From Rubrobacter marinus (GTDB lineage: Bacteria > Actinomycetota > Rubrobacteria > Rubrobacterales > Rubrobacteraceae), in assembly GCF_011492965.1 (NCBI RefSeq), contig NZ_CP045121.1:868001-932000 (forward strand): DNA of 64,000 bases, written 5' to 3'. The notes below the pieces were generated by a model that made no database searches, was not told where the DNA came from, and worked only from the letters and a program-made list of their open reading frames with translations. Positions 51,251 through 60,527 of this stretch are shown in pieces (position 1 is the first letter of the stretch; every line of letters starts with the position of its first letter). The position numbers and the translations under genes were made by a program.

Positions 51251-51913
51251 TCAGCCGACGATTAGGACTTCGAGCGTTCGCGGACCGTGCACGCCCTCGA
51301 CGCGGTTGAGCTCGATATCCGAGGTGGCGGAGGGGCCGGAGATAAAGGTGATCGCGCGCCCCTCGCCGACGACGGTCTCGCGGAGCCCGGCGAAGGCCTC
51401 GGGGACGAGGCCCACGACCTGCTCCTCCCTGACGACGCACAGGTGGTAGTCGGGCAGCAGCGTGAGCGCCCGCCGGCCCTGCGCCTCGCCGGCGTCCAGG
51501 ACGATGGTGCCGGTCTGGGAGATCCCGAGGGCGCAGCCGGTGAGGACGCCGTCGCTGCGGTCGAGCTCGTCGTTGGTGAGCTGGGCGCCGGCCCCGCTAC
51601 CGTCGCGCAAGACCTCCACGCCGTAGGGGACCCAGGCCTCCGGCAGGCCGGGGGGGACGACGAGCTTCTCGACGCCGCGCGCCTTCAAGGCGTCGCGGAT
51701 CGCCCCGGGGAGGCCCGACTCGCTCACGCGGCTCACCTTCGCCTTGTACTCGGCGGTGCGCTCGGCGAAGCGCTCGACGATCTCCCCGCGCGGGGCGTCG
51801 TCCGTCTCGCGGTAGCCGCGCTCGACGGGGACGTCCTCCGGGCGCTCGGCGTCGGGGACGTCGCGGGTGGAGCGCCGGATCCTGCGCAGAATCTCCTCCC
51901 TCGCCGCGCTCAC
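51251..51913 (-). CDS. lutC: LUD-domain lactate utilisation protein LutC
   Basis: A 220-residue LutC/YkgG-family protein: TGCALGISQTGTIVLDAGE, LLPDYHLCVVREEQVVGLVPEAFAGL and FISGPSATSDIELNRVEGVHGPRTLEVLIVG are the LUD-domain marks. With LutA and LutB it oxidises L-lactate to pyruvate. GTG 51913 overlaps the lutB stop by 4 bases. It is the last gene of the operon. Confidence 0.92.
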   Translation of the reverse strand: MSAAREEILRRIRRSTRDVPDAERPEDVPVERGYRETDDAPRGEIVERFAERTAEYKAKVSRVSESGLPGAIRDALKARGVEKLVVPPGLPEAWVPYGVEVLRDGSGAGAQLTNDELDRSDGVLTGCALGISQTGTIVLDAGEAQGRRALTLLPDYHLCVVREEQVVGLVPEAFAGLRETVVGEGRAITFISGPSATSDIELNRVEGVHGPRTLEVLIVG

Positions 51914-53433
51914 GACGCGCCGTCCCCGGTGGAGCCGTTGGGGGAGGGGCCGCCCCGGCGGGTCTTCCACCAGTCGCGGAAGGTCTGCTCGGGGACGGGC
52001 TTGAGGTCGCGGGCCTCCGTCCAGCCGGCGAGCTTGCCGGGGAGGCGGTGGATGGTGCCGCTCCTCGCCAGCGGCCACTGGCCGACGTGGGCCGCCTTCT
52101 GCGCGCCCTCGTAGAGCCGCCTGTTGGCGAAGATGCGCCCCATCGCCTGCATCGCGACGTTCTCGGGGTCGAGCCTTTCTCTCAAGCCGCCCTCGTCCTG
52201 CTTGTGGCGGACCACCTTGCCGCGCAGGTGGATGAGGACCTGGGGGATGTTGATCTTCACCGGGCAGACCTCGTAGCAGGCCCCGCACAGGGAGGAGGCG
52301 TAGGGCAGCGAGTCCGGGCCGGGCTCGCCGATGCCCACGAGCTGCGGCGTGAGGATCGCGCCTATCGGCCCCGGGTAGACGGAGTTGTAGGCGTGGCCGC
52401 CGGTCCGCTCGTAGACGGGGCAGACGTTCAGGCAGGCCGAGCAGCGGATGCAGTTGAGGGACTGGCGCCCGATCTCGTCGGCCAGGACGTCCGTCCGGCC
52501 GTTGTCCATGAGGACGAGGTGGAACTCCTCCGGCCCGTCGCCCGAGCCCTGCGACGCCCCGGTCCAGAACGAGGTGTACGGGTTCATCCGCTCGGCGGTC
52601 GAGGAGCGGGGGAGGAGCTGCATGAAGACCTCGTAGTCCCGCCACTGAGGGATGACCTTCTCTATCCCCATGAGCGTCACCAGGACCGGCGGGAGCGTCG
52701 TGCACATCCGGCCGTTCCCCTCGGACTCGACGACGCAGACCGTGCCCGTCTCCGCGACCGCGAAGTTCGCCCCGCTGATGCCGACCTTCGCCGAGAGGAA
52801 CTTCTTGCGCAGGTAGAGCCGTGCGGCGTTGGCGAGGTCGGGCGGGTCGTCCGAGAGGTCCTCGACGCCGAGCTCGCGCATGAAGAGCTCCCGGATCTCC
52901 GAGCGGTTCTTGTGGATCGCCGGTACGAGGATGTGCGACGAGGTCTCCCCGGCGAGCTGGATGATGAGCTCCGCGAGGTCCGTCTCGTACGCCGCGATCC
53001 CCTCGCCTTCGAGGTACTCGTTGAGCTTGGTCTCGTCCGTCGCGATGGACTTGACCTTCACGACCTCCCTCGCGCCGTGGCTCTTGGCGATGCCCGCGAC
53101 GATCCGGTTCGCCTCCTCGGCGTCGCGCGCCCAGTGGACCTGGCCCCCGGCCCTCTTCACGGACTCTTCGAGCTCGACGAGGTAGTCGTCGAGGTGGCGC
53201 AGCGTACGCGCCTTGAGGGCGCGCCCGGCCTCGCGCAGCTCCTCCCAGTCGGGCATCTCGGCGACGGCCACACCCCTCTTGCGGCGGATGGTCTGGGTGG
53301 CCTTGCCGAGGTTACGGCGGAGCTGAGAGTTGGAGAGGGATTCCTTTGCGCTCTCCTCGAAGGTCGGGGTCCGGCCCTCGGAGAACGCGTCGGGCGGAGC
53401 TTTCTTTTCGGGCTGGTGCCTGATGATGGTCAT
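51910..53433 (-). CDS. lutB: Iron-sulfur lactate utilisation protein LutB
   Basis: A 507-residue protein with an N-terminal LUD domain (KVKSIATDETKLNEYLE, SGANFAVAETGTVCVVESEGNGRM) and a C-terminal ferredoxin-like part with two [4Fe-4S] motifs, CIRCSACLNVCPV and CGACYEVCPV. It passes electrons from lactate within the LutABC complex. ATG 53433 overlaps the lutA stop (TAATG). The operon order is A-B-C on the minus strand. Confidence 0.95.
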   Translation of the reverse strand: MTIIRHQPEKKAPPDAFSEGRTPTFEESAKESLSNSQLRRNLGKATQTIRRKRGVAVAEMPDWEELREAGRALKARTLRHLDDYLVELEESVKRAGGQVHWARDAEEANRIVAGIAKSHGAREVVKVKSIATDETKLNEYLEGEGIAAYETDLAELIIQLAGETSSHILVPAIHKNRSEIRELFMRELGVEDLSDDPPDLANAARLYLRKKFLSAKVGISGANFAVAETGTVCVVESEGNGRMCTTLPPVLVTLMGIEKVIPQWRDYEVFMQLLPRSSTAERMNPYTSFWTGASQGSGDGPEEFHLVLMDNGRTDVLADEIGRQSLNCIRCSACLNVCPVYERTGGHAYNSVYPGPIGAILTPQLVGIGEPGPDSLPYASSLCGACYEVCPVKINIPQVLIHLRGKVVRHKQDEGGLRERLDPENVAMQAMGRIFANRRLYEGAQKAAHVGQWPLARSGTIHRLPGKLAGWTEARDLKPVPEQTFRDWWKTRRGGPSPNGSTGDGAS

Positions 53434-54167
53434 TACCTCTCCTCCGTGCTCGCGAGGATCTCCGCGAGGTGGACGGTCCTGACGCCGGCGCGCTGGCGCT
53501 TGAGGCCGCCGCCGATGTGCATCAGGCACGAGTTGTCTCCGGCCGTGCAGATCTCGGCCTCCGTGTCGAGGACGTGGCGCAGCTTGTCCCCGAGCATCGC
53601 CACCGACGTATCCGCGTTCTTGACGGCGAAAGTCCCCCCGAAGCCGCAGCACTCCTTCGCCTCGGGGAGCTCCACGAGGTCTATGCCGCGGACCCGTCTC
53701 AGAAGCTTCAGCGGTGCCTCGCCGACCTTGAGCATCCGCAGGGAGTGGCAGGTCGGGTGGTAGGTGACGCGGTGGGGGTAGTAAGCCCCGACGTCCGTGA
53801 CGCCGGTCTTCTTCACGAGAAACTCGGAGAGCTCGAAGACCTTCTCGCCGAGCTCCTCGACCTCGTAGAGGAGCTCGTTGTCGTTCGCGAGGTTCGCGGC
53901 GAGGGGGTAGAGCTCGCGGACCATGCCGACGCAGGAGCCCGACGGGGCGACGACGGCGTCGTAGGGGCCGAAGACCTCGACGAAGCGGCGGACGAGCGGG
54001 ATCGCCTCGCGCTGGTAGCCCGTGTTGAAGTGCATCTGGCCGCAGCAGGTCTGCTCCTCGGGGAAGACCACCTCGTGCCCGAGACGCTCCAGGACCTCGA
54101 CCGTCGCCCGGCCGGTCTCGGGGAACAGGGTGTCGTTGAAGCAGGTGATGAAAAGGGCTACGCGCAT
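53433..54167 (-). CDS. lutA: Lactate utilisation protein LutA (CCG-domain)
   Basis: A 244-residue protein with two cysteine-rich CCG domains (EEQTCCGQMHFNTGY and AKECCGFGGTFAVKN), each expected to hold an unusual Fe-S centre, as in heterodisulfide reductase and glycolate oxidase subunits. It starts the lutABC operon for L-lactate oxidation. The ATG is preceded by ggaggcgcag-type sequence. Confidence 0.94.
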   Translation of the reverse strand: MRVALFITCFNDTLFPETGRATVEVLERLGHEVVFPEEQTCCGQMHFNTGYQREAIPLVRRFVEVFGPYDAVVAPSGSCVGMVRELYPLAANLANDNELLYEVEELGEKVFELSEFLVKKTGVTDVGAYYPHRVTYHPTCHSLRMLKVGEAPLKLLRRVRGIDLVELPEAKECCGFGGTFAVKNADTSVAMLGDKLRHVLDTEAEICTAGDNSCLMHIGGGLKRQRAGVRTVHLAEILASTEER

Positions 54168-54192
54168 CCTGCGCCTCCGCCCGACGGGATCC

Positions 54193-54936
54193 TCACGGTC
54201 GGCCTCCTTGGTCTCTCTCCTGCGTAGATGTTAGCCCACGCGGGGGGGGGGGGCGGTTCTCAGGCCCGCCGGTGTCCGTCACGTCGCGGGTGGAGAGCCA
54301 GCCCTCGCTCAGAGCCTTCCTCGTCGCCTCGCCGCGCGAGCTCACCCCTATTCTTGGGTAGATGTTCGCGAGGTGGCGCTTGATCGTCGCCTCCGAGAGG
54401 TGGAGGGCGCGCGAGATCTGGCGGTTGGAGAGGCCCCGGGCGACGAAGAGCAGGATCTCGAGCTCCCTCGCGGAGAGGAGATCCGCCCCCCTCTCGACCT
54501 GGCGCAGGGTCTCCCGCGGGACGACCATGACGACGTTCTCGTCGTACGGGCCCTCCTCGGGGTTCTCGGCGGCGGTGTGGACGGCCGACAAGAGCTCGTT
54601 CATGGAGGCGCTCTTGACGAGGTAGGCGCTCGCCCCGAGGGCGAGAAGCTGGCGCACGAGGGAGGGATCGTCGTGCATGGTGACCACCACGATCCTGGGC
54701 CTCGGCTGGAGATGGAGCAGCTTCTCCATCGCCTCCTGGGCGCCCATCACCGGCATCTCGACGTCCAGGATCACCACGTCGGGGGCGAGCGCGCGGGCGA
54801 GCGAGACGGCCTCGGCCCCGTTCTCGGCCTGGCCCACGACCTCTATGCCCTCGTCGGTCTGGAGCATCTCGCCGAGGCCCTGGCGGAACATGGTGTGGTC
54901 GTCGGCGAGCAGCACCCGGATCTGCTCCGCCTTCAT
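54193..54936 (-). CDS. LuxR/NarL-type response regulator with a C-run in its tail
   Basis: A 247-residue two-component regulator. The receiver domain (about 5-120) has the acidic pocket ADD and phospho-acceptor Asp58 in VVILDVEMP. The C-terminal LuxR helix-turn-helix is LSARELEILLFVARGLSNRQISRALHLSEATIKRHLANIYPRIG. The extreme C-terminus is encoded across twelve C residues (on the minus strand) that give a Pro stretch, so slippage would alter only the tail. Its start overlaps the kinase stop by 4 bases; the kinase at 54933-60527 is its likely partner. Confidence 0.93.
   Translation of the reverse strand: MKAEQIRVLLADDHTMFRQGLGEMLQTDEGIEVVGQAENGAEAVSLARALAPDVVILDVEMPVMGAQEAMEKLLHLQPRPRIVVVTMHDDPSLVRQLLALGASAYLVKSASMNELLSAVHTAAENPEEGPYDENVVMVVPRETLRQVERGADLLSARELEILLFVARGLSNRQISRALHLSEATIKRHLANIYPRIGVSSRGEATRKALSEGWLSTRDVTDTGGPENRPPPPRGLTSTQERDQGGRP
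54242..54253 (+). repeat. 12-base G homopolymer inside the response-regulator tail
   Basis: An uninterrupted run of twelve G on the plus strand. It is the longest homopolymer I noticed, sits near the end of the response-regulator coding region, and is a good candidate for slippage during replication or transcription, or for an assembly-length error. Confidence 0.85.
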
Positions 54937-57900
54937 GAGCCCTCTCTCGCCAGGGGGACGGAGATCTCGACCTTCGCCCCGCCGCCGGGGACCGAGTTGA
55001 GCTCGAACGTCCCGCCGACGAGCGAGGCCCGCTCCCTCATCGACCTCAAGCCCCCGTTGGCCCGCGTCCCGTCGGGCTCGAAGCCCCGTCCGTCGTCCTC
55101 CACCGTGCCGATCACCCTCTCTTTCGTTATCTCCAGATCAACGGCGACGCGCTCGCAACCGGAGTGGTTGACGGCGTTGCGGATCGCCTCCCGCAGGACC
55201 AGGAAGATCTGGTTGCCTATGTGCGGTGGGACGAGGGACTCGTCCCCCTTCACGCTCGACTCGTAACGCACGCCCATCGGGACGGTGGTCTCCTCGAGGT
55301 TCGCTATGGCCCTGACCATGCCCTCCTCGACCTCCGAGCGGCGGAGCATCATCGAGAGGTCCCTGGTGGACTTCAGCGAGGCCTTGGCCTCGTCCTTGGC
55401 GAGCTCCAGCTTCGCCGCCGCCGCCTCGGGGCTGCGCTCCCTCAGGACCTCGTAGAGCTCCAGGTTCTGGCGCACCGCGGCTATGGAGTGGGCCACGCGG
55501 TCGTGCAGTTCGCGGCTGATGATATGGCGCTCCTCCCGGGCCCCCGCGTAGAAGGCGAGACGCCGCTCGGCCTCCTCGGCCTGCTCCCGCGCCCGGAGCT
55601 CGCGCTCGCGCGAGCGGTCGAGCTCCGCCTCGGCCTCCTTGCGGCTGGTGACGTCCTCGAAGACCTTGACCGCCGCCACGACGCGTCCCCGGTCGTCGCG
55701 CGCGGGCGCGGCGTTCGTCCGGACGACGCGCCGCGTCCCGTCGGGACGCACCACGAGGTACTCCACGCCGGAGACGGAATCCCCCCCCAGCGCGCGGACT
55801 AGCGGCCATTCTTCCCGCGGCATCTTACCGCCGTCGGGGTACGAGAGCGCGCCTCGGCCGCACTCCTCGACCGAGCCGATCTCGTCCCCGTAGATGCGCC
55901 TCGCGCCCTCGTTGGCGAGGACGAACCTGCCGGAGGGCTCCGCTATAAACACGCCGCCGGGCATCTGCTTGAGGATGGTCTCCAGCCGCGTCCTCTCCTC
56001 CTCGGCCAGGCGCCTGAGCTCCTCGCGCTCTTCCTCCGCCCGGCGGTTGTTCTCGACGTCGAAGATGGTGCCGACCCACTCGCGCGTCTCGCCGCCACCC
56101 TCCACGATGGGTACGCCGCGCAGGACGACGCGGCGGTACTCCCCGTCGCGGTGCCTCAGGCGGTACTCCGCCTCCATCGGCTCGGGGTTCGAGGCGGAGA
56201 TCTCCTCCCACAGGCCCTCCGGGGGGCGGTTCTCGGGGTGCAGGGCATCGAGCCAGCCGAAGCCCCGGTACTCACGATAGGTCTGGCCGGTGTACTCCTC
56301 CCAGGCGGGGATGGGCTCGACGATCTCACCCCTGCTGTCCCCGGTCCACACGATGGAGGAGGTCGCCTCGGCCAGAGACCGGTAGCGCTCCTCGCTCTCG
56401 GTCAGGGCCTCGAGCGCCGTGCGCTGCTCGTGGACGTCCGTCGCGGCCCCGAACCAGCGCACGGCGCGGCCCTCGTCGTCGCGCAAGGGGTTCGCCCGCA
56501 CGAGAAACCACCGGTAGGAGCCGTCGCGGCCCCGGATACGATGCTCGCTCCTGAACGGGAGGCCCGAGTCGACCGCCCTGAGGAAGCCCTGAAGCGAATC
56601 CTCGCGGTCCTCGGGGTGTACGGTGTAGAGCCAGCCGTAAGCCTCCGCCTCCCCGACGTTCTGGCCGGTGTATTCGAACCAGCGCCGGTTGTACCAGCCG
56701 GTGTTTCCGGTGGCGTCGTTGCTCCACAGGAGGTCGGGGACGAGTTCGGCGACCGCGCGGAAGCGCTCCTCGCTGCTCCTCAGCGCCTCCTCGGCCCGCT
56801 TCGCCTCGGTGATGTCGGTGACGAACGCGACGTACTCCCCCTCGTAGAGGCGGGTCCCGGCGAAGAGGCCCCACCGGCGGGTCCCATCCTCGCGCAAGTA
56901 CTCCTTCTCGAAGGGGGTGGAGCGGCCGAACGACACGAGCTCCCGTTCGGCTTCGAGGGTGCGCGGCATGTGCTCCGGCGGCGTCAGATCGTCCCAGCGC
57001 AGAACCTTCTCCTCCACCTCCTCGCGGCCGTAGCCGCTCATGCGGAGGAAGGCGTCGTTGGAGTCGACGATGGTCCTGGTGTCGTCGAAGTAGACGACGC
57101 CGACCGTCTCGATCGCTATCGTCTGTTGCAGCCGGTGCTCGCTCTCGCGCAGCGCCTCCTCCGCGAGCCTCCGATCGGTGAGGTCGGCCGTCACCACGAG
57201 GATGCCGCGCGGCCGGCCCTCCTCGTCGTCGAGGCGACTCGTGGTGCTGTTCGCCCACACGAGCGTCCCGTCCGGGCGCTCGTAGCGCTTGTCCAGAGAG
57301 ACCGGCTCGCCCCCCGTCAGTAGCTCCTCCAGGGCCGTCTGGCTCTCGGCGACGTCGGCGGAGTACGTCACGTCGGCCACGCTCGATTCGAGCAGCTCCT
57401 CCCGCGAGCGGCCCAGGATCCGGCAGAGCCCGTCGTTCACCATGACGAAGCGTCCGTCCAGAGAGAGCTCGCAGAGACCCACCTCGGCCCCCGAAAAGAT
57501 CGCGGAGAGGCGCTCCTCGCTCTCGCGCGAGGCTTCTTCGGCGCGGGCGCGTTCGAGGCGCGTCCAGATGCGCTCGCCCGTCTCGCGGAGGAGGTCGACC
57601 TCGCTCTCGGACCACTCCCGGGTCTCGGCGTCCGCGACGCAGAGAGCGCCCACCAGCACGCCATCCTTGACGAGCGGCGCCCCCATGCAAGCGGTGATCC
57701 CGAGCGCGGCCGAGGCCGGGCGGTCGGCCGGGGGGACCAGGGGCGACGCCTGGGCGTCGTCGATGACGTGGCACTCCCCGCGGCGCAGGATCTCGATGGA
57801 CCAGGAGAGGGCGGCGACCGGGTGCTCGCCGGCGAGCGAGGGCGAGCCGCCGCGCGCGAAGTCCCGTACGACGCGCGCGACGCCCGACGCCTCGTCGACC

Positions 57901-60527
57901 TCGACGTAGTAGGCCCGGTCCACGCCCAGATTCTCGGCCAGAAGCCGGCAGGCCTCGCCCTGGAGCTCCGCCGGGTCGGAGAGCGACCGCAGCGCGTCGC
58001 CCAGCTTCACGAGGAAAGCCTGCCGCTCCGCGTTCTGGCGCAGCGCCGCCTCGGCCCGCTTGCGGTCGGTGATGTCCTGGAAGATGTTCACGGCGCCCGT
58101 GATGTTCCCCGCGCCGTCCCGAAGCGCCGTAACGTTGGCGAGGATGTCGATGATCGTGCCGTCCGGGCGCTCGATCTTCAGCTCGCGGTCGACGGCCGGC
58201 TCGCCGGTCGCGAGCACGCCCGCGGTCGGCGATTCTTCGGGCGTCAGCGGGGTCCCGTCGGGCCCGTAGGTGCGCCGTGAGCCGCAGAGCATCCACGCCT
58301 TGTCGTCGGCCTCCGGCTCGCGCCCCCACAGCTCGACCGCGCGCGAGTTGTGATAGGCGAGCGTCGCGTCGGCGTTGCAGGCGTAGACGGCCGCCGGGAT
58401 GAAATCGATCAGGTGCCGGTACCTATCCTCGCTCTCCCGCAGCTTCGCTTCGGCGACTTCTTCCTGGAGGCGGAGGACCTCCTCTTGCGCCCTCTTCCAC
58501 TCCGTGATCTCCTTTGTGGTCGTCGCCACGCCGTCGCCCAGCTTCACGGCGGACTGGAGAAACCACCCGTCGAACTGCTCGTGGACGCAACGACGCTCGT
58601 CCTGCTGCGGCACGCCCGTCTCGACGACCTCCTTGAAGGCCTCGAAGATCCCCTCCTCGACCACCCCGGGGTTCCTCTCGAGCAGGCTCTGCCCGACGAC
58701 TTCGCCGTACTCCTTCTCGGAGGTGTGGTTGTTCAGCAGCCACTCGAAGTCGACGATCTCGCCGGACTCGTCGCGGACGGCCTCGAACACCTGGATCATG
58801 TCCATCGAGGCGTCCATCGTCGCCTGGATCAGGTCGCGGCTCTCCTTCAACTCCGCCGTCCGTTCCCTCACCTGGCGCTCCAGCTCGGCCCGGTGCCGCT
58901 CCTCCGTCTCGCGCAGGGCTTTCTCGGCGCGGGCGCGCTCGACCGCCGCCCAGGTGCGCTCGGCGGTCTCCTCGACGAGCGCGACCTCCTGCGGCGTCCA
59001 GGGGCGGGGCGTCGTCCGGTCGGCGACCAGGGCCGCCGCCAGCCGGCCCTCCTTGACCAGGGGGGCCACGACGGCGGCGCCGATGCCGCGGTACCATGCG
59101 CGCTGCTGATCCGGCATCGCGGGGTCTTCGTCCACGTCGCGCACCACCCAGGTCTGCCCGTCGGCGAGCCAGGGCATCGGCCAGTCCTCCAGCGGGTAGC
59201 GGCGGGCGTGGCTCGGGGCCCCCGGCCGGCGGTAGTCGCGGGCGACGACGAACTCCCCGGCGGCCTCGTCGATCTCGACGTAGTAGGCGCGGTCGGCGCC
59301 GAGGTGCTCCCCCAGCACGCGGCTCGCGGTCGCCTGCACCTCGACCGGGTCGTCGAGCGGCCTGAGCGCGTCGCCGAGGCGCACCAGGAACGCCTGCCTC
59401 GCCTCGCTCCCGCGCATGGCCTCCTCCGCCTCCTTACGCTCGGTGATGTCGCGGAAGTTGGCGACGAGGCCGCCCACGGACGCATCGTCGAAGAGGTTGG
59501 TGAACGTGCCCTCCAGCCAGCGCCACCCTTGCGACTTGTGGCGGTAGCGGTGCTGAATGGTGACGCTCCCGCCGGGGTCGTCGGAGAGCTCGCGGAAGGC
59601 GTCCGCGCACCTTTCGAGGTCGTCCGGGTGGATGTGACCGGCCTCGAACGGACTCATGCCGACGAACTCCTCCACCCCGTAGCCGCAGACCCTCTCCACG
59701 GACGGGCTGGCGAAGCGGATGGTCCCGTCGCGCTCGCTGATCGTGAGAACGTCCGCGCCCTTGTCGATCAACGAGCGCCACCGCGCCTCGTTCCGCGCGA
59801 GCGCCTCCTCGGCCCGCCGCCGCTCCAGAAACTGCGCGATCTGCCCGCCGACCAGCCCGGCCGTCCTGATCAGGTCCTCGTCGGGGGGCAGTTTCTCGCG
59901 GCGGAAGAGCTCGAAGACGCCGACGAAGGCCCCATCCGCGATGGGGAAGGCGAGCGCCCCGCGCAGGCCGTCCTCGGCCGCGGCCTCCGCCCGCGTCGTA
60001 TCGCCGTCTTCGAGGATGTCTTCGACCCACACGGGCTCGCCCCGGTCCCAGACCCTCCCCGGCAGCCCCTGCCCGCGCCGGAAGGTCGCGTCCTCGTTCG
60101 CCGCCTCCAGGGCCCCCGCGGAGGAGCCGGAGGAACGCCAGTGGCCGGCACGGCGCAGCACGCCGGTGCCCTCGTCCAGCTTCCACAGGACGCCGGCGTG
60201 CCAGTTGAGGCGCTCCCCGAGGATCTCGTAGAGCTTCGGGGCGGCCTCGTCGAGGTCCCTCGCGCTCGCGAGAACCTGGCTCACGGCGTACTGGGCGGCG
60301 ATGCGGCGCCGGTACTGCTGCCGCTCCCGAACCCCGGCGCGCATGGAGGAGGCGAACCTCCTGCTCGCCTCCGTGAGGTCCGAGAAGTGCCTCCTCGCGT
60401 CGAAGACCTCGGAGCGCGCCGTCCCCTCGCGCCCGCGCAGCGCCGCGACCTCGCGCCTGAGGCGCAGGATCTCCGCGTCGCGGGGGTCCGCCCCCGCCCC
60501 GTTGGGCTCTCTCCCGCGAAGATCCAC
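54933..60527 (-). CDS. Very large multi-PAS/GAF soluble histidine kinase (NarX-like, HisKA_3)
   Basis: A 1864-residue protein without visible membrane helices. In order: coiled-coil start (about 15-75), GAF 1 (85-235), PAS 1 (245-365), GAF 2 (380-530), PAS 2 (565-680), PAS 3 (700-820), GAF 3 (835-985), then about five more PAS domains (roughly 1000-1625), a coiled coil, the HisKA_3 dimerisation helix with phospho-acceptor His about 1675 (ISRELHDRVAHSIAAVRQNLE), and an HATPase domain (REAIRNAVNHSG, DDGRGF, GLRSMRERA). It overlaps the response-regulator gene and follows the CheB-CheR gene. PAS/GAF number suggests many small-molecule, redox or light inputs. Confidence 0.95.
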   Translation of the reverse strand: MDLRGREPNGAGADPRDAEILRLRREVAALRGREGTARSEVFDARRHFSDLTEASRRFASSMRAGVRERQQYRRRIAAQYAVSQVLASARDLDEAAPKLYEILGERLNWHAGVLWKLDEGTGVLRRAGHWRSSGSSAGALEAANEDATFRRGQGLPGRVWDRGEPVWVEDILEDGDTTRAEAAAEDGLRGALAFPIADGAFVGVFELFRREKLPPDEDLIRTAGLVGGQIAQFLERRRAEEALARNEARWRSLIDKGADVLTISERDGTIRFASPSVERVCGYGVEEFVGMSPFEAGHIHPDDLERCADAFRELSDDPGGSVTIQHRYRHKSQGWRWLEGTFTNLFDDASVGGLVANFRDITERKEAEEAMRGSEARQAFLVRLGDALRPLDDPVEVQATASRVLGEHLGADRAYYVEIDEAAGEFVVARDYRRPGAPSHARRYPLEDWPMPWLADGQTWVVRDVDEDPAMPDQQRAWYRGIGAAVVAPLVKEGRLAAALVADRTTPRPWTPQEVALVEETAERTWAAVERARAEKALRETEERHRAELERQVRERTAELKESRDLIQATMDASMDMIQVFEAVRDESGEIVDFEWLLNNHTSEKEYGEVVGQSLLERNPGVVEEGIFEAFKEVVETGVPQQDERRCVHEQFDGWFLQSAVKLGDGVATTTKEITEWKRAQEEVLRLQEEVAEAKLRESEDRYRHLIDFIPAAVYACNADATLAYHNSRAVELWGREPEADDKAWMLCGSRRTYGPDGTPLTPEESPTAGVLATGEPAVDRELKIERPDGTIIDILANVTALRDGAGNITGAVNIFQDITDRKRAEAALRQNAERQAFLVKLGDALRSLSDPAELQGEACRLLAENLGVDRAYYVEVDEASGVARVVRDFARGGSPSLAGEHPVAALSWSIEILRRGECHVIDDAQASPLVPPADRPASAALGITACMGAPLVKDGVLVGALCVADAETREWSESEVDLLRETGERIWTRLERARAEEASRESEERLSAIFSGAEVGLCELSLDGRFVMVNDGLCRILGRSREELLESSVADVTYSADVAESQTALEELLTGGEPVSLDKRYERPDGTLVWANSTTSRLDDEEGRPRGILVVTADLTDRRLAEEALRESEHRLQQTIAIETVGVVYFDDTRTIVDSNDAFLRMSGYGREEVEEKVLRWDDLTPPEHMPRTLEAERELVSFGRSTPFEKEYLREDGTRRWGLFAGTRLYEGEYVAFVTDITEAKRAEEALRSSEERFRAVAELVPDLLWSNDATGNTGWYNRRWFEYTGQNVGEAEAYGWLYTVHPEDREDSLQGFLRAVDSGLPFRSEHRIRGRDGSYRWFLVRANPLRDDEGRAVRWFGAATDVHEQRTALEALTESEERYRSLAEATSSIVWTGDSRGEIVEPIPAWEEYTGQTYREYRGFGWLDALHPENRPPEGLWEEISASNPEPMEAEYRLRHRDGEYRRVVLRGVPIVEGGGETREWVGTIFDVENNRRAEEEREELRRLAEEERTRLETILKQMPGGVFIAEPSGRFVLANEGARRIYGDEIGSVEECGRGALSYPDGGKMPREEWPLVRALGGDSVSGVEYLVVRPDGTRRVVRTNAAPARDDRGRVVAAVKVFEDVTSRKEAEAELDRSRERELRAREQAEEAERRLAFYAGAREERHIISRELHDRVAHSIAAVRQNLELYEVLRERSPEAAAAKLELAKDEAKASLKSTRDLSMMLRRSEVEEGMVRAIANLEETTVPMGVRYESSVKGDESLVPPHIGNQIFLVLREAIRNAVNHSGCERVAVDLEITKERVIGTVEDDGRGFEPDGTRANGGLRSMRERASLVGGTFELNSVPGGGAKVEISVPLAREGS

